Shown here: positions 1 through 5,821 of the stretch, one piece after another
Numbering within the stretch: the stretch's first letter is position 1
Layout of the letters: the number at the start of each line of letters is the position of its first letter
From: DATJZH01 sp035499215
GTDB taxonomy: Bacteria; Actinomycetota; Actinomycetes; Streptosporangiales; Streptosporangiaceae
Direction: 5' to 3'
Assembly: GCA_035499215.1 (NCBI GenBank)
Contig: DATJZH010000227.1
Span: forward strand, 1-6,007
DNA length: 6,007 nt
Translations under genes and position numbers: made by a program
The notes under the pieces: generated by a model
The model's input: only the letters and a program-made list of their open reading frames with translations
Told to the model about the DNA's origin: nothing
The model's database searches: none

Positions 1-647
1 TCGTACTCGGTGTCCTCGGCGCGGTAGAAGGTGAAGTCGAAGATCCCGCCCGGGACCATGATGCGGCCGACGTGAGCGAGGCATTCGTCGATGATCGCGA
101 GCGGGCAGTGCGTGAAGACGCTGTTGGCGTTCACCACGGTGAAGTAATCGTCGGGCAGGAAGCTGAATGTCAGGTCCTGGACAGGCGTGAGAATGGCCAT
201 CTTGCCCTGCAGTCCGTAGTCCGCCAGGGCTTTCTGCGCGGCGAACAGGATGTCCGGCGAGATGTCGATACCGTAATAGCTGCCCTTATCGAGATAGCCG
301 ATGAGCAGCCGGCCCGCCCGCAGGTTGCCGCAGCCGATCTCCAGCACGCGGTCCGCGGGCATGAGCCCGTGCTTCACCAGGTAATCGAACTGCATCTGGC
401 CGAACTCGACCCACTCGTCGTGGCCGCTGCTGCCGACGGCGTCGTACACGCTGCGTGACGCCCTCGACTTCATCACCGCGCGGTAGTAGCTGACGTGGTC
501 GCGCGTCCTTGCCCGCAGAAATGCGTCCGTGGCTAGCCGGCGCGCATAGGGCAGGACCTGGTCAGGGTGCCTGACCGCAAAGGCGACCTTGTACGACATC
601 CGTGAACGATTCTGCGACATTGCACCAGTAAAGCGCTTCTCGGCCAT
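1..647 (-). CDS. Class I SAM-dependent methyltransferase, C-terminus cut by window edge
   Basis: Reading leftward from ATG 645-647 gives 215 uninterrupted codons to the window edge, so the C-terminus is missing. A basic N-terminal segment of about 70 residues precedes a Rossmann-type methyltransferase core. Motif I is VLEIGCGNLRAG (residues 101-112), which binds the methionine/ribose part of SAM. The acidic end of strand 2 is in YYGIDIS (D128), and a post-motif segment VPGGIFDFTFY lies at 198-208. No ATG, GTG or TTG occurs in frame in the gap back to the P450 gene, so ATG 647 is the most upstream start. It lacks a good Shine-Dalgarno; M10 and M17 are alternatives. The motif I glycine loop ends in N-L-R rather than the common T-G, which is a tolerated variant. 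The gene lies 78 bases downstream of the P450 on the same strand and may be co-transcribed with it. The substrate (small molecule, sugar or lipid) cannot be told. The methyltransferase fold is clear; its role as a tailoring enzyme is inferred. Confidence 0.85.
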   Translation of the reverse strand, partial: MAEKRFTGAMSQNRSRMSYKVAFAVRHPDQVLPYARRLATDAFLRARTRDHVSYYRAVMKSRASRSVYDAVGSSGHDEWVEFGQMQFDYLVKHGLMPADRVLEIGCGNLRAGRLLIGYLDKGSYYGIDISPDILFAAQKALADYGLQGKMAILTPVQDLTFSFLPDDYFTVVNANSVFTHCPLAIIDECLAHVGRIMVPGGIFDFTFYRAEDTEY

Positions 648-725
648 TCCCGGGTACCAGAACGGGGGACTGATGCGGACGGGCGGGCGATGGGCGTGGG
701 ACGGCTGGCGGCCCCGGCCGGACCG

Positions 726-2012
726 CTAATGGGCCTGCGCGCCAGGCGGGCCGAGCTCGAACCGCATATCCGTTATCCCGTTGTCAAAATTGGAGAGGAG
801 CATGCCGGGCTCGCCAACGGACCGGATCCCCGGGTACCGGGTGAACAGCTCGCGGAAGATCGCGGTCAGCTGCTTGCGGGCCAGGTAGGCCCCCAGGCAC
901 AGATGCGGTCCAGGCCCGCCGAAGCCCAAGTGCGGGTTCGGCTGCCGGGTGATATCGAATACGTGCGGGCGGTCGAATACCGACTCGTCGTGGTTGGCGG
1001 ACGGATAGAACATGGCCACCTTGTCCCCCTTCGCGAAGGCATGCCCGCGCATCTCATAGGCACGGGTAACGGTGCGCCGGAACTGGATGATAGGCGAGGC
1101 ATACCGGACTATCTCCTCAATAGCCGCGGCGATGTGCCCGTCGAAATCTGACATCAGCAGCTCGCGCTGTTCGGGGAAGTCGGTGAACAGCTTAAGCCCG
1201 TGCGCGATGGCGTTGCGGGTGGTCTCGGTGCCCGCCACCAGCAGCAAGTCGAAGAATGAGCCAAGCTCGCGGAACGTCAGCCGCTCGCCCTCCACATTGG
1301 CGTTCACCAGCGTCGAGATCAGATCGTCGGCAGGCTCTCGACGCCGCTCCTGGGCCAGGCGGCCGACGATCCGGCGCAGTTCTCCGATGGCCCGCACGTT
1401 CCCGGCCGCCAGCCGCAGCGTGCTCAGGCGGCGCATGTCACCCCGGACACCGGAGTAGTGCGTCATCGCCGCGACCCGGCCGGCGATCGTGCGCTGGTAG
1501 CGACCCGGGATGCCCATCATGGCGCTGATCATCTGCACCGGCATCGGCTCGGCGACCTGGCGGACGAAGTCTGCAGGGCCTGCCGACGACAGGTCACTGA
1601 CCAGGTTTTCGGCGCTGTGCTGGATGTGCGCGTCCAGACGGGCCATGATTCGCGGCGCGAACGCGCGCGAGACGATCCGGCGCAGCCGGGCATGCCGGGG
1701 ATCATCCATGTTTACCAAGGGGGTGCCGAACACTAACGGGACCCATGGCGGCGGCTCGGGGGACGTGACGGCGGGCTCGCTGCTTAAGACGGCCGGATTC
1801 CTGCTGGCCTCCACCACGTCCGCGTGCCGGACCAGCGCATAGAAGCCGGCGCCGGATCGGGCTAGCGGGACGCGCTGCTCACGGAAGAACATCGGCTTGT
1901 CCAGGGCGCGGAGCCGGCCGAAGGCGGCCATCCGGTCGGCTGGCGGGAGCTTCCAGAAGCGGAGGTCCACCAGGTCGATGCCGAGAGCCGCAGGATCAGT
2001 GCCTCGTACCAC
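726..2012 (-). CDS. Cytochrome P450 monooxygenase
   Basis: Soluble bacterial P450 of 428 residues, a usual length for the family; there is no membrane anchor. It should use electrons from a ferredoxin/reductase pair, not encoded here, to hydroxylate or otherwise oxidise a small molecule. Visible landmarks: C-helix DDPRHARLRR with H107 and R111 placed to bind a haem propionate; I-helix AGTETT (260-265) with the acid-alcohol pair E263/T264 for oxygen activation; K-helix EIVR (E300, R303); the NHDESVFDRPHVFD meander segment; and the haem loop FGGPGPHLCLG (364-374) with C372 as axial thiolate. The loop has one residue more between F and C than the P450cam-type signature, as in CYP124/125/126-like actinobacterial enzymes. 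Start: GTG 2010-2012, preceded by GGGGGGAG at 5 bases. A longer in-frame reading from TTG 2090 would add 26 residues without such a site. It is divergent from the hydrolase and upstream of a methyltransferase. The P450 family is certain; the substrate is unknown. Confidence 0.96.
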   Translation of the reverse strand: MVRGTDPAALGIDLVDLRFWKLPPADRMAAFGRLRALDKPMFFREQRVPLARSGAGFYALVRHADVVEASRNPAVLSSEPAVTSPEPPPWVPLVFGTPLVNMDDPRHARLRRIVSRAFAPRIMARLDAHIQHSAENLVSDLSSAGPADFVRQVAEPMPVQMISAMMGIPGRYQRTIAGRVAAMTHYSGVRGDMRRLSTLRLAAGNVRAIGELRRIVGRLAQERRREPADDLISTLVNANVEGERLTFRELGSFFDLLLVAGTETTRNAIAHGLKLFTDFPEQRELLMSDFDGHIAAAIEEIVRYASPIIQFRRTVTRAYEMRGHAFAKGDKVAMFYPSANHDESVFDRPHVFDITRQPNPHLGFGGPGPHLCLGAYLARKQLTAIFRELFTRYPGIRSVGEPGMLLSNFDNGITDMRFELGPPGAQAH

Positions 2013-2017
2013 AACGT

Positions 2018-2025
2018 CTCCCCCC
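2018..2025 (-). promoter_or_regulatory. Shine-Dalgarno site that fixes the P450 start
   Basis: On the minus strand GGGGGGAG is followed by ACGTT and then the GTG at 2012-2010. The strong anti-16S match and 5-base spacing support GTG 2012 over the upstream TTG at 2090. Confidence 0.7.
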
Positions 2026-2046
2026 GGCGCCAAAATATGTTCCGCG

Positions 2047-2052
2047 AGTATA
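2047..2052 (-). promoter_or_regulatory. Possible -10 box of the P450 promoter
   Basis: The only AT-rich patch in the divergent gap reads TATACT on the minus strand, within CTTATATACTCG. A start near 2040 would leave a leader of about 28 bases before the GTG. No good -35 hexamer lies 17-18 bases upstream (TGTAGT or CTGTAG), so this may need an activator or be chance. Confidence 0.35.
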
Positions 2053-2274
2053 TAAGCCGTGAAAGCCGCACTACAGGTCTTTCCGCACAACCATTCGGGT
2101 GTGTCCCGGCCGGGGACCTGCTGGATCGTAGCCTGGATCGCGTTGCCATGAGGGCGGAGCCAGCTCCGGGATCGGGAGCGGATGCCTGCGTTAGGGTACT
2201 GGAGCAGATGTCGTATCGGCGAGCACGATCGGCTCAGCTGCGGGTACGCGGTGAGCGAGCGCCGCCGCCTGGTT

Positions 2275-2284
2275 GAGGAAGGGG
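2275..2284 (+). promoter_or_regulatory. Shine-Dalgarno site that fixes the hydrolase start
   Basis: GAGGAAGGGG lies 5 bases before GTG 2290. A second in-frame GTG at 2284 would have GAGG at similar spacing, so the two are hard to separate. The shorter protein begins MPTVQANGLDIYYE, the form expected for this family. Confidence 0.6.
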
Positions 2285-2289
2285 TGCAG

Positions 2290-3096
2290 GTGCCAACTGT
2301 TCAGGCAAACGGCCTTGACATCTATTATGAGGTCCAGGGCGAGGGTGAGCCCGTCGTCCTCATCCCCTATCTCGCCGTCGACCAGGCGTGCTACGCCTTC
2401 CAGCTGGCCGAGTACGCCAAGCACTTCACCTGCTTCACCGTCGATCTTCGCGGCGCCGGCTTGTCCGGCAAGCCTGAGGGCTCCTATACCACCGAGTTGC
2501 TCGCCGACGATATCGCGGGCTTCATGCAGGCTGCTGGCGTTGACCGGGCTCACGTCTTTGGCGTGTCACTGGGCGCGGCGACGGGCATGTGGCTGGCTGC
2601 CAAGTACCCGGCCAGGGTGCAGTCTCTTTCGCTGCACAGCGCCTGGCCCGGCACGGATCCGTTTCTGCGGGTAGTGGTCGAGAGCTGGCGGATCATCGCG
2701 CAGGGTCTCGGCAGCGTGACGGATATGGTGATCAAGGGAATCTTTCCCTGGTGTTTCACCCCGGAGCTGTACGCGGCACGGCCGGAGTACATCGACTCGC
2801 TCGCCGAGTTCGTGCGCGGCCGCCCTATGCCGCCGGTGGACGCCTTTGTCCGCCAGTCGGATGCGGTCTTGACCCACGACGCGCGGCAGGTGCTCGGCTC
2901 GATCCAGGCGCCTACCCTGATCACCTTCGGGCGACACGACCAGGTGACGTCCACCCGCTTCGCCGACCCGCTCACCGGCGGGATCTCGGGCTCCGAGCTC
3001 CTCGTGTTCGAAGACTGTGCGCACGCCCCGATCTACGAGAACGTCGACGAATTCAACCTGCGGACCCAGGCGTTCCTGCAGCGCCACCGCGGGTAG
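2290..3096 (+). CDS. Alpha/beta-hydrolase fold enzyme
   Basis: Predicted cytoplasmic hydrolase of 268 residues, a typical length for single-domain alpha/beta-hydrolases, with no signal peptide. A complete catalytic triad can be read: nucleophile S93 in the elbow FGVSLGAA, acid D217 in TFGRHDQVT, and H245 in EDCAHAPIYE. The N-terminal strand pair (NGLDIYYEVQGEGEPVVLI) and VDLRGAGLSGKP (51-62) are standard for the esterase / enol-lactonase / haloalkane-dehalogenase-like superfamily. A cap region rich in aromatics lies at about 119-185. The usual HG dipeptide after strand 3 is replaced by PYLAVD (26-31), so the oxyanion hole must use other residues. Esters, lactones or thioesters are the likely substrates, but the exact reaction cannot be assigned. 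It is transcribed away from the P450 and 157 bases ahead of a methyltransferase. The start at GTG 2290 is chosen for its Shine-Dalgarno; GTG 2284 and ATG 2182 are alternatives. Confidence 0.92.
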   Translation: MPTVQANGLDIYYEVQGEGEPVVLIPYLAVDQACYAFQLAEYAKHFTCFTVDLRGAGLSGKPEGSYTTELLADDIAGFMQAAGVDRAHVFGVSLGAATGMWLAAKYPARVQSLSLHSAWPGTDPFLRVVVESWRIIAQGLGSVTDMVIKGIFPWCFTPELYAARPEYIDSLAEFVRGRPMPPVDAFVRQSDAVLTHDARQVLGSIQAPTLITFGRHDQVTSTRFADPLTGGISGSELLVFEDCAHAPIYENVDEFNLRTQAFLQRHRG

Positions 3097-3125
3097 CGGG
3101 TGACGCCCTCCGGCGCGGTCACCTG
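3097..3125 (+). terminator. Hairpin directly after the hydrolase stop, possible terminator
   Basis: CGGGTGAC (3097-3104) pairs with GTCACCTG (3118-3125), giving 8 pairs including one G-U, with a 13-base loop that can itself fold through GCC/GGC. It begins at the base after the TAG stop. There is no T-run, which is common for actinobacterial terminators. It would partly separate the hydrolase from the following methyltransferase. Confidence 0.45.
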
Positions 3126-3242
3126 AGTCGGGAAGCACGAGCAGGCCGCGTCGCCGGTGATCTGCAGGCATCGCGGAAGTCCGGCCTCGAGCGGCGCGTC
3201 GGCGCGCAGCCGGGCCAGTTACGCGCGGGAAAGTCTGGTGGC

Positions 3243-3246
3243 AGGA
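3243..3246 (+). promoter_or_regulatory. Shine-Dalgarno site of the second methyltransferase
   Basis: AGGA lies 7 bases before GTG 3254. It supports this start, which also places the conserved FDRRAPGYD segment at residue 10. Confidence 0.5.
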
Positions 3247-3253
3247 TCGACTG

Positions 3254-3862
3254 GTGCCTCGTGATCATGATGTAGCGCCGTTCGACCGGCGGGCGCCCGG
3301 CTATGACACCGGCTGGCTCGGCAGGTTGCACCACGACATCGCGGACCGTGCAGCAGACCTGGCTCTGGCCTCCGGGCCAAGTCCCCGCCGTGTCCTGGAC
3401 GTGGGGTGCGGCACCGGCTATCTGCTGCGGCAGCTTGCCCCCCGGGCTCCGGAGGCGGTCGAGCTCGCCGGGATTGATCCTGCGCCTGCGATGATCGAGG
3501 CGGCCCGGGCGATGGCCGATGATGATCGTCTGCGATTCTCGGCGGGCGCCGCGGAGCAGCTGCCGTACCCGGACGGCACTTTCGACCTGGTCATGAGCAC
3601 AACGTCGTTCGACCACTGGGCGGATCAGCGCGCAGGACTCCGGGAATGCGCGCGGGTGATGGCGCCCGGAGGGCACCTGGTTCTTGCTGACCAGTTCTCG
3701 GCTTTGCTCTGCGTGTCGCTTCTCGCCCGGCGTCGCGGCAAGGCCCGGACGAAGAAGCGTGCCACTCGCCTTCTGCGCGCAGCAGGGCTCCAGACAGTGC
3801 GATGGCAGGATCTGTACGGTGTCATCATCCGCGCGGCGACCGCCACGAAAGCCGTCGCGTGA
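3254..3862 (+). CDS. Small class I SAM-dependent methyltransferase
   Basis: A 202-residue protein of the Methyltransf_11/25-like type. The N-terminal segment FDRRAPGYDTGWLG (10-23) is the usual cap helix. Motif I is VLDVGCGTGYLL (47-58). The acidic residue that binds the SAM ribose is D75 in LAGIDPAP. An AEQLPYPDGTFDLVMS stretch (100-115) gives motifs II/III, and ARVMAPGGHLVLADQFS (133-149) is the post-motif strand. A basic patch RRRGKARTKKR follows and the protein ends soon after, so the substrate-binding part is small. This suggests a small-molecule O-, N- or C-methyltransferase; the acceptor is unknown. It lies after the hydrolase and before the exporter on the same strand, with gaps of 157 and 284 bases. 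It shares only the SAM-binding motifs with the left-edge methyltransferase, so it is not a recent duplicate. The start is GTG 3254. Confidence 0.9.
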   Translation: MPRDHDVAPFDRRAPGYDTGWLGRLHHDIADRAADLALASGPSPRRVLDVGCGTGYLLRQLAPRAPEAVELAGIDPAPAMIEAARAMADDDRLRFSAGAAEQLPYPDGTFDLVMSTTSFDHWADQRAGLRECARVMAPGGHLVLADQFSALLCVSLLARRRGKARTKKRATRLLRAAGLQTVRWQDLYGVIIRAATATKAVA

Positions 3863-3866
3863 TGCG

Positions 3867-3887
3867 GCCCTCGCGAGCTGGCAGGGC
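3867..3887 (+). terminator. Weak hairpin after the second methyltransferase
   Basis: GCCCT (3867-3871) can pair with AGGGC (3883-3887) around an 11-base loop, starting 4 bases after the TGA stop. The position fits a terminator, but the stem is short and there is no T-run. Confidence 0.25.
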
Positions 3888-3985
3888 GACTGGGACGTTT
3901 GAAGCATCTGCTCTCGGGCTAGAACCTGGACGACGTGGCTCCAGCCTGCTCTGATCGACGATCCGTCCGCAGTGCCTGGTGCTGC

Positions 3986-3997
3986 TCGTGCGCACGA
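3986..3997. promoter_or_regulatory. Perfect 12-base palindrome, candidate operator
   Basis: TCGTGCGCACGA is exactly self-complementary and sits about 150 bases before the exporter start in the gap after the methyltransferase. The size and symmetry would suit a dimeric repressor of the TetR or MarR kind, which often control drug exporters. No regulator is encoded here, so this rests on symmetry alone. Confidence 0.3.
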
Positions 3998-4084
3998 ATG
4001 ACAACATGTGGCCGACCCTGACGCCGGGCAATGATGGATGATCCCGCCGGGACCTTCGAGCGGCGTCTTGCTGGCACCGGAGAA

Positions 4085-4105
4085 GCGAGCCGAGATTCGG
4101 CTTGC
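4085..4105 (+). promoter_or_regulatory. Hairpin in the exporter leader
   Basis: GCGAGCCGA (4085-4093) pairs with TCGGCTTGC (4097-4105) around a GAT loop: nine pairs, one of them G-U. It lies 41 bases upstream of the exporter ATG. It could be an operator half-site pair, an attenuator stem or a transcript-stability element. No T-run follows, so a simple terminator is less likely. Confidence 0.4.
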
Positions 4106-4137
4106 CGCTGCCCTCTCGGTGAATGGCCCGGACGTTC

Positions 4138-4144
4138 GAGGGAG
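4138..4144 (+). promoter_or_regulatory. Shine-Dalgarno site that fixes the exporter start
   Basis: GAGGGAG lies just before ATG 4147; its GAGG part is 5 bases away. The in-frame ATG at 4123 has no comparable site, so the shorter protein is preferred. Confidence 0.6.
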
Positions 4145-4146
4145 CC

Positions 4147-5712
4147 ATGACAGTTAGCGCTACCGGCGGCCGATCGAGGACCCTGATCCTGGCCGCGATG
4201 ATTTTCGCCGTCTCGATGACCTTCATCGACCAGACCATCGTGTCGATCGCCGCGCCTCAGATACAGCGCGAGCTCGGCTTGAGCAGCACCGGTGTGCAGT
4301 GGGCGATCAACGCCTACTTGCTGTCGCTGGCCGCGCTGTTCGCCTTCGGCGGCCGCCTGGCCGACACCGTCGGCCACCGGAAGATGGTGACGCTGGGAGT
4401 CGTCGTGTTCGCCGGCGCATCGGCGATGTGCGGCCTCACCCCGAAAGGGAGCTTCGCCGAGGCATGGATCGTTACCTTACGGGTCATCCAGGGCGCAGGC
4501 GGGGCGATCATGTTCCCGGCGGCGCTGGCCATAGTGGTGCAGACATTTGCCCTGCGCGAGCGCGGGAAGGCCCTGGCGGTCTTCTTTGGCATAGCTGGCG
4601 GCCTCACCGCGATCGGCCCGATCCTGGGCGGCTATCTGACTGAATGGACATGGCGGGCGATCTTCTGGGTGAACATTCCGGTCGCCGTCATTGCTCTTAT
4701 CCTGATCGCCGTCTCGCGACCTGTCACGGACCACCGGCCGGCCCGGATGGACTACCGGGGCCTGGCGCTGATCGCCTCGGGCGTCGGCCTGAGCGTGTTC
4801 GGATTCCAGCAGTCGACCATCTGGGGCTGGAGCAACCCCGCCACCGGCGCGTGCATCGCCGCCGGCGCGGTGCTCCTGGTCGTCTTCTGCTTCGTCGAGG
4901 CCCGCACTCCGGCACCGCTCATCCAGGTGCGCATCTTCCGCATCCGGCCTTTCCTGGTTGAGAACATCGTGCTCGGCGTCTCCAACCTGGTATTCATCCC
5001 GGTGTTCTTCTTCGCCAGCGAGTACGCGCAGATCGCGCTCGGAAAGTCGTCCTCGCAGGCCGGGCTTCTCCTGCTGTACTTCTTCATCGGGTTCGCCATC
5101 GCGGCGCAGATCGGCGGCCGGATGCTCGACCGGGGCGGGGCAAAGCGGCCGGTGGCGCTCGGCTGCGTCCTGGCCGCCGCGGGATTCGGGCTGTGGGCAG
5201 GGAAGGTCACCGGGCTGAGTTTCGCCACTCAGCAGTGGTACATCATCGTCGCCGGAGCCGGCATGGGCTTCATGCTCGGGCCAGCGAGCACTGATGCCGT
5301 CAACCGGGCGTCCAGGCTCTCGTATGGCGAGGCAACCGGTATCACCCAGACAGTCCGGAACTACGCCGCCAGCCTGGGGCTGGCGATCCTCGGCACCATC
5401 CTGGTCACGGAGATGCGCAACAGGATCACCGCCTCGCTGATCACGCAGGGCATGACGAGCGCACGGGCAGGCACTGAGGCATCTGGCATCTCCCAGTCCC
5501 AGGCTGGCAGCGGCAGCATCGCATCGATTCCCCATTTTGTGCGGCTCGACTTCGCCTACGCCACGCAGACCGTTCTGTACGTCATGGCAGGGATCATGGC
5601 CGTCGCGGCGATCGTGGCCCTGCTCGGGTTGCGCCGAGGGGTGCAGGAGGAAGCGGCGGTGACCGGCACGGGCGCCGAGGGCAGAGTGTCGCAGGGGGCC
5701 GGCGAGCGCTAG
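4147..5712 (+). CDS. MFS drug exporter, DHA2 (EmrB/QacA) family, 14 helices
   Basis: Inner-membrane proton-coupled antiporter of 521 residues, the normal length for 14-helix DHA2 proteins. Family motifs are intact: FIDQTIVSIAAPQI (motif D1, D28-P37) in helix 1; GRLADTVGHRK (motif A, 69-79) between helices 2 and 3; RVIQGAGGA (motif B, 112-120) with the proton-relay arginine in helix 4; and GIAGGLTAIGPILGG (motif C, 148-162) in helix 5, the mark of antiporters. EWTWRAIFWVNIPV follows, as usual before helix 6. A second motif-A-like loop, GGRMLDRGG, marks the C-terminal half. A polar loop rich in S, G and Q precedes the last helix, and the tail is hydrophilic. The likely role is export of a drug or a locally made metabolite; specificity cannot be read. 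No MFP or outer-membrane partner is nearby, as expected in a monoderm. The start is ATG 4147; ATG 4123 would add eight residues. Confidence 0.95.
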   Translation: MTVSATGGRSRTLILAAMIFAVSMTFIDQTIVSIAAPQIQRELGLSSTGVQWAINAYLLSLAALFAFGGRLADTVGHRKMVTLGVVVFAGASAMCGLTPKGSFAEAWIVTLRVIQGAGGAIMFPAALAIVVQTFALRERGKALAVFFGIAGGLTAIGPILGGYLTEWTWRAIFWVNIPVAVIALILIAVSRPVTDHRPARMDYRGLALIASGVGLSVFGFQQSTIWGWSNPATGACIAAGAVLLVVFCFVEARTPAPLIQVRIFRIRPFLVENIVLGVSNLVFIPVFFFASEYAQIALGKSSSQAGLLLLYFFIGFAIAAQIGGRMLDRGGAKRPVALGCVLAAAGFGLWAGKVTGLSFATQQWYIIVAGAGMGFMLGPASTDAVNRASRLSYGEATGITQTVRNYAASLGLAILGTILVTEMRNRITASLITQGMTSARAGTEASGISQSQAGSGSIASIPHFVRLDFAYATQTVLYVMAGIMAVAAIVALLGLRRGVQEEAAVTGTGAEGRVSQGAGER

Positions 5713-5713
5713 C

Positions 5714-5756
5714 GGCCCGGCGCTCAGACCGGAATGGCCCGGCGCTCAGACCGGAA
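5714..5756 (+). repeat. Perfect 21-base tandem direct repeat, two copies
   Basis: The 21 bases at 5714-5734 are repeated exactly at 5736-5756, with a period of 22 (spacer T at 5735). Each unit begins GGCCCGGCGCTC and ends AGACCGGAA, and holds two CCGG blocks that could pair around an 8-base loop. It starts one base after the exporter stop, so it lies in the 3' untranslated region. It may be a local duplication or a terminator or RNA-stability element. Confidence 0.85.
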
Positions 5757-5821
5757 CTGGCGCCTCGCGGAGGACTGCCGGGCCGCAAGCCAGTGCCCGG
5801 GCCGCCGGCCGGCCGCCGGGC
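5741..5821. terminator. GC-rich hairpin cluster between convergent genes
   Basis: GGCGC (5741-5745) pairs with GCGCC (5760-5764), and GCCCGG (5795-5800) pairs with CCGGGC (5816-5821) around a loop that holds the further palindrome CCGGCCGG (5805-5812). The exporter reads in from the left and the thioredoxin from the right, so a two-way terminator is expected here. There are no T-runs, and GC-rich DNA makes such stems common. Confidence 0.4.

Larger units (their letters stand above)
2013..2289. promoter_or_regulatory. Divergent intergenic region between the P450 and hydrolase genes
   Basis: This gap of 277 bases must hold promoters for both directions. It contains an inverted repeat GTCCC-GGCCG-GGGAC (2103-2117), an 8-base direct repeat CTGGATCG (2121-2128 and 2133-2140, 12 bases apart, about one helical turn), and an inverted repeat GCTCC-N7-GGAGC (2163-2179). 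TAGGGT at 2192-2197 could be a -10 for the hydrolase, but no matching -35 is seen. Such elements fit regulator binding sites, but no regulator gene is in the window. An in-frame extension of the hydrolase reaches 2182 but looks non-coding. Confidence 0.45.
3863..4146. other. Exporter upstream region, 284 bases without a clear gene
   Basis: No convincing protein is encoded on either strand; the open frames here continue antisense to flanking genes. It holds a perfect 12-base palindrome TCGTGCGCACGA (3986-3997), a 9-pair hairpin at 4085-4105, and a 39-codon ORF (4031-4150) whose TGA overlaps the exporter ATG. TTGAAG (3899-3904) and TAGAAC (3920-3925) resemble -35/-10 boxes, but the 15-base spacing is poor. 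Third-position GC in the short ORF is about 59%, low for this DNA, so it is more likely leader sequence than a conserved protein. Confidence 0.5.

Noticed and set aside
72..458. Rightward open frame of 128 codons
   Set aside because: It lies opposite the left-edge methyltransferase, which has clear SAM motifs; the rightward product has no recognisable domain and only reflects GC-rich antisense bias.
690..1151. Rightward open frame of 153 codons
   Set aside because: It is antisense to the P450 haem-loop region; the P450 motifs show which strand is coding.
2013..2090. N-terminal extension of the P450 to TTG 2090
   Set aside because: There is no Shine-Dalgarno at TTG 2090; the extension covers the AT-rich promoter-like patch and the strong ribosome site before GTG 2012.
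2566..3171. Leftward open frame of 201 codons
   Set aside because: It is antisense to the alpha/beta-hydrolase with its full catalytic triad, and is rich in R, H and D as typical shadow frames are.
3119..3907. Leftward open frame of 262 codons
   Set aside because: It is longer than the methyltransferase it covers, but the rightward frame has motif I, D75 and the post-motif strand, while this one shows no domain.
3899..3925. TTGAAG / TAGAAC as a promoter for the exporter
   Set aside because: The spacing is 15 bases, the match is moderate and it lies more than 220 bases from the start; not strong enough to list as a separate feature.
4477..5535. Leftward open frame of 352 codons
   Set aside because: It is antisense to the MFS exporter; the highly charged product is a mirror of hydrophobic helix codons.
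5714..5756. Two-unit direct repeat as a CRISPR remnant
   Set aside because: The period is 22 bases with a one-base gap, so there is no spacer, and no cas gene is present; it is a simple tandem duplication.
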